Part shown: one piece after another, positions 33,481-45,653 of the stretch
How positions within the stretch are numbered: position 1 is the stretch's first letter
Layout: every line of letters starts with the position of its first letter
Assembly (NCBI GenBank): GCA_025201345.1
Contig: JAIXMG010000002.1
Location: 310,001-374,000 of the forward strand
DNA length: 64,000 nt
Source of the DNA: Thamnidium elegans
Taxonomy: Eukaryota > Mucoromycota > Mucoromycetes > Mucorales > Mucoraceae
Reading direction: 5' to 3'
Notes under the pieces: model-generated
What the model was told of the DNA's origin: nothing
What the model saw: only the letters and a program-made list of their open reading frames with translations
Databases searched by the model: none
Made by a program: the position numbers and the translations under genes

Positions 33481-36400
33481 CTTCGAAAAGTTGATAAATT
33501 GAGAGTGGAAGCACTGTAAATTGACCGGGATTACACTTTTAAATAAAAATGGTGGAGATCATTAGTTAGTGACTATCAAAATATATAGGTGCAAAAGTCT
33601 ACAGTACAATTACAATTGAACTGTATTAAATTAATCTCATACGATAACTTGAGCAAGAATAATACTGTGAGTTAACTGTTCTTTATATAGTGGCAAATAC
33701 CACATCAGGTTTAACTTTATTCTCTTCACTTAAAACATAGATAAGAACATAACTAAAGTAAAATGAAAAAACCCCACACAATCTTTTTATCATAATAAAC
33801 TTTTGAAAAAGTCTCAGCGAGCTTATCATTGTCCTTTTAAGATTTTTTCATTACTTATTTTATCATTCTATTCCAGTCTCAAATTGAAAGGAAAGTATTA
33901 AAAAACATGACAGTAACGGGAATAATTTATATAAAGATATGTATATATATGAAAAAGGTATGCAATCATTTGTTTATTTCATTAAATGTGCTCTTCAACG
34001 TTTTATAGCTTTTGTATGTGGAGAAATAGCCTTCGTTCAGCCCTTTATCATAGCAGGCTTTCCAGTTCATCCGTTTGTGGGTTTTTAAATACTCTTCTTT
34101 AAATTCCTTAACATATTTTATATCATCCTTTTGTGGGACAACGGTTGTCATTGATGGTAATATATCGCTGTTTGTGCCTCGTCTTTTTTGGGATCGAACG
34201 TTTGGCGGGAGGTTTAATGGCGTTGGCATTGCATCGGAATCATCACAGCTTTGCCATTGGTATTTGTGTAAGCATGTTTCGGTGTACAACACACCTGCAC
34301 TTGCTAAACTTCTGATTTTTTTAAGGTTTGGTTCGCCCTCGTTGAGATATTTAGTATCGAATTATAAAATAAAAAGAGACAGCAGTAAATAAGGTGAAAC
34401 TTTTTTTGGATCTTTATTAATTAAAGAATGACTTCTAAAAAACAAGAGAGGGAACAAAAGGTTGTCTCGTAAAATATCCTTTTTATAGTAGGAATAATTT
34501 AAGTTTAAGAACGAGGGTAGTAAGCGATACCTAACTGAGGTTGTTGTGTAACCACCTCAGATATATTTGGAGTGATATCTTGCGTTAGTTTTTATGATTA
34601 AATACCACACTCGTTTGCTACTTCTGATATATACAAGCTATATATCCATACTTTTGATTACAATTAAGGACTGCTTTATGCCTTTTTGACAGACTCAATT
34701 ATTATTCACATAATAATTAAGGTCCTGCAAATTTATTATTAAAGAATATTGGTGATACAAAACAATGGAAAATCATATTTTCCCAGGCGCAAAATTATTA
34801 TTTTATCAAAGGGTATAAACTCTTATATTTCCCACGATAGGATTACTAACTGCTCTAATACACAATCCACACAAAACCCTTAAACAGGTTATCTAATATA
34901 ATCTTATGAATACAAACTGTCATTGAAATAACTTATTTTCTTCCATATAAATATCCATTCTTTTTTCAAAACAATAAAACATCATCTTTCTTTTAAGACT
35001 TTTATCAAACTTTACTTGACTCTAACAATATATCAATCCAGAACTAGCTACTCTGGATAAAAGAAAGGAACACCCATTGTTATAAGCAATACATTAACTC
35101 ACATCAATGATATGAATATAGTATAAATAATATACTCTAGGACATATAGAAAATATCTCTTTTATAATAATAAAACAAATATACAGTAATAATACTCTAT
35201 ATCTTGTAATTACAATCCTTTAATTATATAAAAGATAATTATACGGGAAAAAGTTCTAGTTAGAAATATATAAATAAAATATAAGGAACGTTTCATCAAC
35301 CTACTCATAACATATCCAATAAGGACGATTCGACCACCCTGTCATTATTAAGAACAAGGTGGAGATTACCGGAAGGACATGTTATTCGATCAAGGGGATT
35401 GGATCAAAGAATATTTATAGTCAATTCGAAAGAGTAGAATATATATATTTGAAAGTGAGAAGGTTGAGTCTAGATATTGACCCGAACCTATCATAACAAT
35501 AAGATCAGGTACCGATTACGGTTGTCAAGAAGTATAAAAGGGATTATTATTTAGTTTAGCAGAATTCTTTAGTTTATTTTTAATTAATAAATTTCTCTAA
35601 GTTTTATCTCGATAGTTTATCGTCTAATTTACCTCAATTCCAACACTACCCACAAAAAACCCTGTTGAACTTTTTCCTTTGAATTCCTCTCACTAGAGTG
35701 AAATGTCACTCTTTTAAATGACAAATTACACTCATTTTTCTTAAAGTTGCGTACACTGGTTTTCTGCAAATTAAAATTTTAGACAAATTTGTGAGACTTT
35801 CAACAACATCAACAACTCAAGCCTGAGGGTTTTGATCATATATATTAATGATAAAGTCTTTATGCTCTTGTTGCAACATTTCTGTCTTTTTTTTTATCAT
35901 TGTTCGTTCGCTTTTCAAATATGTTCCAGCCAGGTTCGCCCCTTAATCTCTTAGCCCATTGCTGACCAGTACGCTCCGTTACACTCCAGACAGCCTAGCT
36001 GCTTTTGCGGCCTTATACAATTTTACCTAAAGGTAATATAGAAATGGTACTTTCTGATCAGGGGAACATACCTTGTAGGTCTTTCCCTTTTGTGGTAAAT
36101 ATGGGTAATTAAATATAAAGAATATAATAAAAAGAAAGAATCCGAGAAAGTACTGTGAGACTGGATAAAATGTTTTATTATATTCAGTAAATCAAAAGAG
36201 AGATTAAAGAGAGAGAGAGAGATCTTAAGGATTTACTCTGAGTTATTGTTTTTATACCCTTTTACCAAATAGACTAGTTTATTGATACGTAAAATATTTA
36301 TTATCGTCTTTACTCACTATAGAATATTATGATGTAATTCATGCTATTAGACTTATTACTTTACTTTTAGCTTATTTATATATTTTACTAGTTTTAGGTA

Positions 36401-37199
36401 CCGATGTAAGTTTATGTTTTACTATTATGTGGTTTAATTATACCTCAGATCACCATACCTTTGGTTTGCTATCTTCTTCCTTTGGACTTACGGATATTTC
36501 GTTCATAATTTCATCCAGATTACCTCTAAATTACTCTTGTTCAAAAGATTAAGCTTCTTGATACTTTCACAATGTCGTGAGAGTTTTTGAATGAAAAGGA
36601 TCAATTTCTTCGGCCCATTTCATAGCATCATTGCCTTGTTCATCTAAAATATTTCTTAATTTTTGGACCATGCTTAATTTTTAAGGATGGTCCACAGCTT
36701 ATTTTTTGGACCACGCTTAATTTTTAAGACTGCGCTTAATTTTTAAGGAGGGTCCTTTTTTACTTTTCCTTAAAAAAAAAAGTACAGCAAACATCATGTA
36801 ATGATATATAAAATGCCAGCTGTTTGTCCTAGTTTAACATCAATTAAAATCTACTCTCCCTTTGTTTTGAACTAACAATAACGTATCGTACAGATTCCCC
36901 AATTTAAAAGAATTGTCTATTTCTTTTGATAATAACGGAATGGAACAGAGGAAGAATCAATCTTTATATGTCTGCTGTTTATTTTAAATGAACTATGATC
37001 ACAATTAGTTTAATCATATTAATAATAGAGATACAAACTTGAAAATATTTTTTAATTGATACTTTTTTGTTTTATCCTCTTATAAGTGTATATACCCATT
37101 TCAAGATGTGCGCCGTAGATACCGAATATCTGGATCGATACAAGATTCGACACACAAAAATTAATAAAAGCAGGGGAAAAAAGACTAAAAGTATGATAG
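33481..37199. other. Transposon-rich decayed region
   Basis: No intact gene. On the minus strand 33966-34370 is an open frame of about 130 codons without a clear start (EPNLKKIRSLASAG, then RMNWKACYDKGLNEGYF); it looks like the C-terminal piece of an unrecognised protein. A short minus-strand piece at 36570-36664 reads ILDEQGNDAMKWAEEIDPFH before a stop, another orphan. 35379-35646 has a TATA-like tataaaag, an aataaa signal and an ending CCAACA, so it could be a degraded solo LTR, but I found no matching duplicate or target site. A GA microsatellite lies at 36208-36222. Confidence 0.4.
36665..36754. repeat. Iterated palindromic repeat
   Basis: The core gcttaatttttaag occurs three times, flanked by GGACCA and GGTCC elements. 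The first unit is a near-perfect palindrome with GGACCAT and ATGGTCC arms. It could fold into hairpins in either strand. Confidence 0.7.
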
Positions 37200-37660
37200 C
37201 GCTTACTCTTGTAGTGAGTGTAAAGATCAATCATGGAACAGCTGCTGGTACAACTTGATAGGTAAGACAAAAAATATATTTTTTAGCACATGAGATATTC
37301 ATGCAATAGATGTATTCTTTGTACGCCGTCGAGACTAGTACCTGTCACCATTTCATTTGAAGCACAAATTGCATTATTTCATATTTGCATTCCAATTACA
37401 ATTGTTCTTTATTATGGTAGTTTAGATAAGCCAATATTTGTTAAAAATTGAAATATTGAATAAACCAAATGGATAAATGATAAATCAAAAAAAAGGGGGG
37501 AGGGTAGACCTTATTACTTAAAACTAAAGTTACGTCTACAAAAAAAGATAATAAGCAGTTGAGTTGTATTATGTTACATTAAAGATAACGAAGCTGATGA
37601 AATTCTAACTTTTTTGATTCTTGAGTATTTTTTTGACATGCATTAGAAAGAAAAATAAAT
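37200..37660 (+). pseudogene. Decayed copy of the HBS1 3' end
   Basis: From 37308 the sequence follows HBS1 exon 8 (GATGTATTCTTTGTACGCCG against GATGTATTGTTTGTACGCCA), through the CCTGTCACC block and GAAGCACAAATTG, to the end gatgaaattctaacttttt against the HBS1 end aatgaaattttaacttttg. The similarity extends into the 3' flank. Upstream, 37200-37275 resembles the acceptor, part of exon 7 (CAGCTGCTGG, ACAACTTGATA) and the GGTAAGAC donor, with a deletion. Frameshifts and stops are frequent. The intron region is partly kept, so this is a DNA-level duplication and not a retrocopy. Confidence 0.85.
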
Positions 37661-37778
37661 AAGAGGGCTTTTCATCATGTGACAAACCAGGCGACAATGT
37701 TTTTTTTTTATCTGTTTTTTTTTGTTATTTTTCCTCCCCCTTTTTTCCTTTTTTTTTTTTTTTTTTCTTTATTTTAGT

Positions 37779-39413
37779 ATGGGAAATATTGATAGTACAG
37801 AGAGTACTAGACAAGGTAAACAAAAGATTTACGAAAAAGACAAGCTTTTATTGAATATATTGTGTAGCTATAAACTTGTCACAATTTACAATGATTAAAC
37901 CGATAGGACAAGGTGCTTTTGGAAAAGTACATAAAGATAACCAAAAAAAAAAAGAAAAAGAAAACTAAAACGTTACTAACACAATGAAAAATTAGGTATT
38001 TAAAGTGAAACGACGACAAAATTTTTACGCGTTAAAAGTGATATCGAAAGAAAAATGTATAAAAATGAAAGCGGTTTCAAATATTATACGAGAACGAACG
38101 ATGTTAGAATTTCTTGATCATCCACTTGTTTGTAATATGAGATTTGCGTTTCAAGATACAGACTATATTTATATGGCAATGGATTTAATGTAAATAATAA
38201 CAACACACTTTTTTTTAATAATATATTTCTTATATGCTATGTATTATTAGGTCAGCTGGTGATTTACGATTTCATTTAACGATAAAACAGCATGATGAAA
38301 TGACTGTTCGGTTTTGGATGGCAGAACTTGTGTGTGCTGTCAAGTATTTACACTCACAAGGGATAGTTCACAGGTTATATTTTAATAAAGGGTGAAAAAT
38401 AAAACGGGGGTGAGGCTAAACTTTTATTATTAGAGATATTAAACCGGATAATATATTATTAGATGAATATGGTCATATTCATCTAAGTGACTTTAATATT
38501 GCTTGTCAAATACCAAATAAATCGAGAAAATTAAAGACCCTTTCTGGGACAACGGTATATTTTGGTACATATTCATTGTTTTTTTTTGTTGCACTGTCTA
38601 TTTTTTATTCAACTATTATTATTTTATTATGTAGCACCAGAGATGTTTCGACGTGATGGATATACTGAAGATGTAGATTGGTGGAGTGTAGGAATTACAT
38701 TTTATGAATGTGTTTATGGAACTGTATGTCATGGTGATGAAAAAAAAAAAAAAAAAATACGTTACTCAAAAACTTTTTTTTTTAATATTGTGTAGCGCCC
38801 TTGGTCTCATTGTACAAATATTGACGAACTAAGTAAACAAATCTTGCAAAAGAATATTCCGTACCCTAAAAACGTTTTTTCAGACGATTGTATTTCGGCT
38901 ATACAATGTGTAAGTATTTGTGTGTTATTATTATTGTTTCCCAAGAAAGTAATATGACCCTATCCCAAGTAGTTACTCGAAAAGAACCCTAAAAAACGAA
39001 TGGGTCATGGTATTATGACAGGTTGGCATAGTATTATGAAACACATATTTTTTAAATCAATTCAATGGTATAAAATTGATAGCAAACAATACCAACCGGT
39101 CTACCAGCCCATTATTGAAGAAAAGGAATTATCAGACCATCATAATGGAATGGATTGGCTATGCAGTAGAAGAAGACGTAAATCAACTCAGAATAGGCAA
39201 AGTCAAGATTTAAAGATACTAGAAACAGATTATAAATCGTTCGATTATACTATATTTGACCAATACGAAGGCTTTTTAGATGATCAATTAATGACTGTAG
39301 GACCGCCGCCACATTGGGTTAAGCCTGCGTTTCCTGATGCTGATAATGGAAGTGTACTGCCTATAACAAAGATACATTTAGAACTTTGCCATTCTATCGC
39401 TACAGCTTATTAA
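37779..39413 (+). CDS. STK32/YANK-like AGC-family Ser/Thr kinase
   Basis: Eight exons: 37779-37815, 37868-37926, 37996-38189, 38251-38373, 38434-38564, 38635-38723, 38796-38909 and 38973-39413, in phase, 395 aa. It starts MGNIDS, fitting N-myristoylation, as in animal STK32. Kinase motifs: IGQGAFGKV glycine loop, FYALKVISK lysine, GIVHRDIKPDN (interrupted by an intron at HR), DFN in LSDFNIAC in place of DFG, and APEMF. DFN is the normal form in the STK32 family and supports this assignment. The C-terminal extension after [10 protein letters not shown] has a conserved-looking [15 protein letters not shown]. Residues needed for catalysis (K, HRD Asp, DFN Asp) are all present. Confidence 0.93.
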
Positions 39414-39654
39414 AATAAAAATAATGATAAATTTTTTTGAATGTGACGTGTACGGGAGAGAGAGGGGACTTCCCCTTCTGTAATTTTTTATAACGTTCCC
39501 CTTTTTTTTTTTTTTTTTTCTCTGTGTTGTCCTTTTTTTTTTTTTCTGGTTGTTAATTGAATAGTTTAAAGGTAAAAAAAAAAAAAAAAAGGAGAAAAAT
39601 AGATGGTTTGCTTTTGTATATTAACACACTTTATATATAAAAAAAATAAAAAAG

Positions 39655-40068
39655 ATGTCTGAAACTAAAGCCGTAATCAAGAGTGTTGACATGAGTGAGG
39701 AGATGCAACAAGAAGCTATCGAGTGTTCAACACAAGCTTTGGAAAAGTATAACATTGAAAAGGATATTGCCGCACATATTAAGCGTGAATTCGACCGTAA
39801 ATATGGTAAGATGATGATGATGATGAAAAAGTATAAATGACACGAATAGATGATTAAAAAATATTATATAGGACCTACTTGGCATTGTGTTGTTGGTCGT
39901 AACTTTGGTAGTTTTGTAACTCACGGTAAGCTAGTTTATTTTATTTTTATTAAAAAAAAAAAAGAAAGCTAATTTTTTTTTTTTTTTTTTAATACGAATA
40001 TAGAATCCAAGCATTTTATTTACTTTTATCACGGTCAAATTGCTATTCTTTTATTCAAGTCTGCTTAA
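39655..40068 (+). CDS. Dynein light chain LC8
   Basis: Homodimeric hub protein that binds short linear motifs and is part of the dynein motor (yeast Dyn2, animal DYNLL). Three exons: 39655-39805, 39872-39925 and 40004-40068, 89 aa, exactly the usual length. Sequence includes [50 protein letters not shown] and [14 protein letters not shown], all hallmark segments of LC8 including the ligand-binding strand. Introns lie after the glycine of KYG and after TH. Confidence 0.97.
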
Positions 40069-40358
40069 TCTTTTTTCAAAATAAAATATATTTATAAATA
40101 AATCAGTTTATTTGTAACACACACACAAAAAAAAAAAAATAGAATTGTATGATGAAACAAACCAAATAAAGGCGATTAGAATTGCAGGATTTTTCTGTTC
40201 ATCAAAAAATAATTTCTTGTCAAAAAAAAAAAAAAAAATTGGGATTATAAAGAAGTTTTTTTTTTTTTTCTTTTTTTTTTTCTTCTTTCTTCTTTTTTTT
40301 TATATCCGAAAAAACCATTTTTTTTAAAAAAGAAATACTATAGAAAAAAAAAAAAAAA

Positions 40359-41903
40359 ATGTTGAATTTAATTATTGCTGCTGTTCAAGTAAGCTTGTTT
40401 ATTGTTGTTGTTGTCAAAAAGAAAAATAAAATAAAAAAAAGTTGACATGTTTCAATTGTTTCTTTAGGCTATTTTACAAGTCATGGTAGTTGTCTTTCTC
40501 GGTTGTGTGTTGGCAAAATATGGTTACTTTGGCATGGACAAGCAAAGGGTAAGTTTTGTTATATTGATTACATTATGAGATTATACTGAATTAAATCCTC
40601 TAGTGGCTCTCAAAAGTAAACTTGGTCTTCTTTACACCTTGTCTATTATTCTCAAATATCGCATCTGTCATTTCTATCCAAAAACTCTTGGCATTTTGGC
40701 CAATTCCCGTCTTTTACTTAACTTACGCTATTATGAATTACTTGTCTAGTCAAATTATTACGCGAATGATTGGTTTAAGCCCAGCTTATCGTCGTTTTGT
40801 CTTAGCATGTGTCATGTTCTCTAATTCCAATTCATTGCCGATCGCAACTATTTCTAGTTTGGCTGTTTCTGAAGCCGCACATATCTTATTCTGGGGATCA
40901 GATGATACATCTGAAGCTGTAGCTGCAAGGTAAAAAAAAAAAAAAAATATAACTCACACAAATATATGCCGTGAAACTAAACAAATATTTTAGAGGTATT
41001 TCTTATACACTCTTTTTTGCCATCTTTGGTAACTTAATTCGTTGGTCTTATGGATATCAATTATTACAAAAGAGAGATGATGATGATACATCTACTATTG
41101 GTGGAGGACAAGATGAAGAAATCATTCCAACCATTTCCACCTATCAATCCTTTGAAACGAACAACATTTCCAATTCCAGTTCAGATGATGATGAGTACTT
41201 ATCTACCAGCAATTTAAAACGTGATGGTATGCCATCTAGACAATTAAGTTCAGTTACAATTTCAGTGGATGAGTCTAGCTCTTTATTACCTCAAACAAAC
41301 AAACAACATAACAAACAAATAGAACCCACTGTAAATGATAGCATTATAATAATCATTGCTAAAAAGATTAATGGTTTCATGTCCCCTCCTCTTTATGCTG
41401 CTTTCTTGGCTTTAGCTGTTGGTTTAACTCCTTTAAAACCTCTCTTCTTTGATAAACAATCTTTCTTGTACCCTTCTTTTACAAAGGCAATTGAGGGTTG
41501 TGGTAAAGCCGCTGTACCTTTAATCTTGACTTGTTTAGGCGCTCAATTGTATTCCATTTCCGATTCTCAACATCCCGCCTCACCTGAGATGAAGAAACCA
41601 GTTGCAACTGCAATTGCTATTCGTATGTGTTTGATGCCCTTCTTAGTTGTACCTATTGTCGTTTTATTTGTATTGTACGGTGGTCAATTTTCTACTTTAG
41701 CAAGTGACCCTGTCTTTGTAACCATGATGATCGTTCTAGGTTGTACTCCCACTGCAATTAATTTAGTTCAAATCACTCAGGTTAATAATATCTTTGAAGA
41801 AGAAATGTTGCGTATGTTGTTCTGGAGTTATGGTGTTGTATGTGTACCTGTCTGTACTTTTGTAGTCTTTTTAGCATTAAATGTTGTAGATAGAATGCTT
41901 TAA
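40359..41903 (+). CDS. PIN-like (auxin efflux carrier family) membrane transporter
   Basis: Member of the membrane-transport (AEC) family; yeast members include Ecm3 and YLR152C, with poorly known substrates and probable ER location. Four exons: 40359-40388, 40468-40548, 40604-40929 and 40994-41903, 448 aa. Five N-terminal TM segments are recognisable, including AILQVMVVVFLGCVLAKYG, LVFFTPCLLFSNIAS (with the conserved NxxFTPCLxF pattern) and FVLACVMFSNSNSLPIATI. A central hydrophilic loop of about 120 residues, Ser/Asp-rich, follows. The C-terminal TM block includes FLALAVGLTPLKPLFFD, VPLILTCLGAQLYSI and VTMMIVLGCTPTAINLVQIT. The layout of two TM blocks around a loop matches the family. Confidence 0.92.
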
Positions 41904-44872
41904 AATTTATTTCAATTAGATAATTAGTTAGTAAATAAACAATACCCTTTTTTTTTTATTTATGCTTTTTCTTTATTTAGTAATTGTTGTTTGGGGGACT
42001 AACCAACTTTAAAAAATGATCTATCACTTGCTGATGTTGTTATACCGTTTCTATTATATCTCAATCTCAGAATATTCAGTGGAAATAAACTCTTCCCATC
42101 TTATCGCATATTATAAACATCATGTAGATACTTGTTTCCTTTTTTAACAACAAAACCTTATGATCAATCACGAATGAAATATGTACGGAATACAATATAT
42201 TTAGTTAAAACCAAAAGTTGGTTCATGTAACTGTTTTAGGCTTGTGACATGTCTCACCTAATTGCCTAGAACCTTTTTTTTTTAAGTCTGGAAAATCTTT
42301 CTCGGCGCTTTGGCCATATATGTAGTAAATGCTTAGCAGTGTACAGTGGCTGGGTTTTTATAGCCTTTTATATGTATACTATCGCCACTGTATAGGTAAT
42401 TTTAAACCACATGTTTAAAGCCACTTTTTTTTTTTTTTTTACCGTTTCATCACCACTAAATTTAAAGAACGTCGTCTTTAAAAAAAAAAAAAAGGTAAAA
42501 ATAGAAATTAGTTTCCGAAGCATTCTTTTAGTGGAAAAAACCAAAAAAATTACATAGTTTTTTCTTCTATGACGCAAATCTGTCGTTTAAGGTTAATTTT
42601 ACTTTACAAGGTAAAATGTTACTTACATGACCAAATTCACTGACAACCAATGTGCTTTTTTCTTTTTAAAAAAAATGGGGAAAAACGTACCGATGACAGC
42701 AGGAGTCGACATGAACAAAATCGTACTTTTTACCGATTTTTTTTTTTTTTAAAAAAGAAAAGATCAGACTGACGATATAACTCGCCATATTAAAATAAAA
42801 AAGGAGAAGGTCGATCCCCTTTTTTTTTTTATAAAACGGCATTACAAAACGGTAAAAAAACTTAATTTTTTCGCGTTAATTTGTGCTGTCAAAATGTTGA
42901 TCCTTACTACGAGTTTTTTTTTGGGGGGATGTTCTAAATAGCTTTCCAGCAAACTGAATTCGTTTTTGTCTCCGACTAAAATTCGTTTTTTTTTTTTTTT
43001 TTACGGCCTAAAGTTCTGTTTATTTAACGCAACAATTGTATCCAGAGAGCACTCCCAGATATAATCTAAACTGTACTGACTGACAATGAAATAGTCGACA
43101 AAACCATGTTAACTTTGAAAAAAGCATCAGAAAAAAAGACACAAGAAAATCAATCATCGAGTACCTCTCATCTGTAGAGCCTATTAAATATACGGACTAT
43201 AATTTGGATCGTGTATCATTATTGAAAGAGATAGTTTATGATACTCTGGAGTGTTTCCATACTGATCTACCTTTATCAAAGGTTAAAAACACCCAATTTT
43301 TTTTTAAAAAAAAAGTGATTACTTTTTAACGATTATAAAGCATCTGCTGGTCTTGAAGAAAAAGTCAAGGACATTTATTTATGGTTAACTCTTGGTACAC
43401 CAATTTAGACGTAAAAAACAAGCTTTTTTTTTTTTTAATTACGTATGAGTACGTGAGAAAGTAAATATAGTATGATAGTTAAATAAATCCCTTCCTTTTT
43501 TTTTAACAATGAATTCATATACATGCAAGTACCTTTTATATAATCAGATGTCTAAATATTTCTTTATGATATGATGGCGTACCAGGAATTTCCTTAAATT
43601 AGCACTTGCGGTGTAATTGAAAAACCTCGATTGTTCTATGGTATCAAAAAGCCGACCCAAACCTTGTCAAGTAAGGCGGCCATGTCTAGCGACGTCGCTA
43701 AAAGCTCATCAGCTTCTTCGCTATCGACTTTTATTGTGTTACCATGACACAATTGCAGAGTTGTGAATACCATCGACTTGTGAATCTCATTAAGGGCTAG
43801 TCCCTAAGCTTATAAAACGACTACAAATGATGGTCAGGAGAGCTTTATAAGCGCATTCACCACTACATTATGTCCAAGACAAAAAGGAAAGACTTTGTTA
43901 ATGACAAGAGCAGTTTACAAAAACGAACTTTGACCAATCAAAAATACGAATTTCAGTCGGAGACAAAAACGAATTCAGTTCACTGGAAAACGAACTTTGG
44001 GGATGGTGAATATGTAGAGCGTCAGCAAATATTTACCTTACTAATAACTTCTTTGTTCCACCCAAAGAATTACGCCATGAATTGTTTACCTAAAAAAAAA
44101 AAAGTGTTTTACTACATAAGATGCAAATACAGGATAAGTTGCGGTAGCACGTATAAACTGAGCTTTTTTTTTTTATTTGATCTCGTTTTTTATAAAACAT
44201 CATGTATTCTTTGTAAATAGTAAGAGAAACCTCAATGCGTTTTTGTTTTATCTATTCTAACTATCAAGGACGTAAAAAAGAGAAAGGAAATTGAGATGAG
44301 CGAGTTGCATTTACAATTGTTTCTTGTTTTAGTTTAATTAATAAAGTAGTCAAGAGGATAAGAATATTAGTAAAATAACTACTTTGATACCTTAATCATA
44401 TATTTAGTTGCCTAATTATTTTTGCACATATACGATTCTTTCTCGTTTTAGTTTAATTGATTTGAGAATAGATTAAGATAGCAACATGCAACCACAGCAA
44501 TGAATGAAGCATATAAGTAATGTGAGATACCTTGATCTCGGTCATGAGGAAATGCTTTGCATTAAGCGTTAAGAGGCTGCAATTTTACTGGTGGGCCTAA
44601 GCCTTACTCTACCAAGTAAGATTTGGAGTATAAATTTACCTCGTACCTCTTTCTAACCTCTCACAAATCTCAACTCAAGTATATGAATACGTTCTATCAA
44701 TACTAGTAAAGACTAGAGAACTCTCTTGTGTTCCCAATTGATGAACTCTACAATATATGGTGCTTGGAGCGGAGCTAGCATCGTGACGGCTTATTCTCAT
44801 CAAGGCCATTGTATGTTTTTTTTTCTTTCGAGGGCCTGGTTGTAATATTTTTTTTTCTCATAATTCAACCCA
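41904..44872. other. 3-kb gene-poor region with relics
   Basis: No intact gene recognised. A plus-strand piece at 43140-43280 reads RKSIIEYLSSVEPIKYTDYN and then a TLECFHTDLPLSK end with an AAG|GTTAAA donor-like border, without a start; it looks like a relic. A frame at 43870-44220 has no signature and is not accepted. Long T runs occur at 42430-42440 and 42987-43002. The right end holds a retroelement PBS candidate (44758-44772). Confidence 0.4.
44758..44772 (+). other. Candidate retrotransposon primer-binding site after an LTR end
   Basis: The 15-mer tggtgcttggagcgg starts with TGG, the complement of a tRNA CCA end, and lies a few bases after a possible LTR terminus ...CTCTACA (44745-44751). 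The upstream 500 bp could be the LTR. No gag or pol follows because the mL59 gene begins about 100 bp later. It would be a truncated element. Confidence 0.3.
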
Positions 44873-45330
44873 ATGTCCACGTACCGCGCATTCTCACAAA
44901 AGTTTTTATCTAAGCTTTCCAACACCAAGCTTGTGGAAGGAGATATCAAAGCACAATTAGTACACAACGCAGAAAAAGGAAAATCGTTTTGGAGACCAGC
45001 CCAAGTATCTAAACGTGTTCAAAATGATTTACGTAAAGCTTGTATTCAACAAGGCATCGAACCTACATCGATCGGATTAACAGCTCCTACTGCTGCTAAA
45101 CCTCTTAGATATAAACCCAACAAGTTGGAGAAGCATGAGCGTATGCGTGCTGAGAGACAAGCTAATATTCAACGTAATTTGCAAAAGATGCCTCAAACTA
45201 TTCAAGCTTGGAAGGAAGTAAGTTTTTTTTTATTTATTGTTTGTTTTTTAATGTTTAACTCAACATACTTTTTTTAAAATAGGATAAGATGAAGGAACTT
45301 GCTAAGCAAAAGAGTTCAATGCCATTCTAG
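44873..45330 (+). CDS. MRPL25: Probable mitochondrial ribosomal protein mL59
   Basis: Two exons, 44873-45217 and 45283-45330, in phase, 130 aa, very basic (many Lys/Arg). It starts MSTYRAFSQKFLSKL and has FWRPAQVSKRVQNDLRKAC, then PNKLEKHERMRAERQ and LQKMPQTIQAWKED. The KxHER plus RQxNIxxNLxKMP pattern is that of the fungal large-subunit protein mL59 (yeast Mrpl25, 157 aa). Its small size and basic character fit. The family call is from memory of the pattern and is moderately sure; any other basic mitoribosomal protein is the main alternative. Confidence 0.7.
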
Positions 45331-45653
45331 ATTTTCCTCTCTCCGTTTTTGTAAATTTCTTTTTTTAGTCATGGATTTATGATGAAACCCTAAAATACTA
45401 CATATAAATAAAAAAATAGAAAAAAAAAAGTAATAGAAAAATATACAGCATTATTTTAAAAGTCCTGCATTTACAACAAGTTCACAAAGCAAAAAAAAAA
45501 CCAGGGGTGAAACGATGAGTCTTCCATCTTGATCTTAGTAATTACAACCCCGCGCATAAACGTATGTGAGACTATATAAACTGTTTTTTTTTTATTGTTT
45601 CAAGAAGTTCTTTTTTCTGTATTTACTTTTTTTTTTTTAATTATTACACAAAC
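45331..45653. other. Short intergenic promoter region
   Basis: 323 bp between two plus-strand genes, AT-rich with A runs and T runs. It must hold the promoter of the oxygenase gene. No motif stands out. Confidence 0.5.

Noticed and set aside
35379..35646. Solo LTR
   Set aside because: TATA, AATAAA and a CCAACA end are suggestive, but no paired copy, primer site or target-site duplication was found, so it is only mentioned in the region note.
43870..44220. 116-codon plus-strand frame starting MSKTKRKDF
   Set aside because: No family signature, ends in low-complexity sequence and lies in a decayed region.
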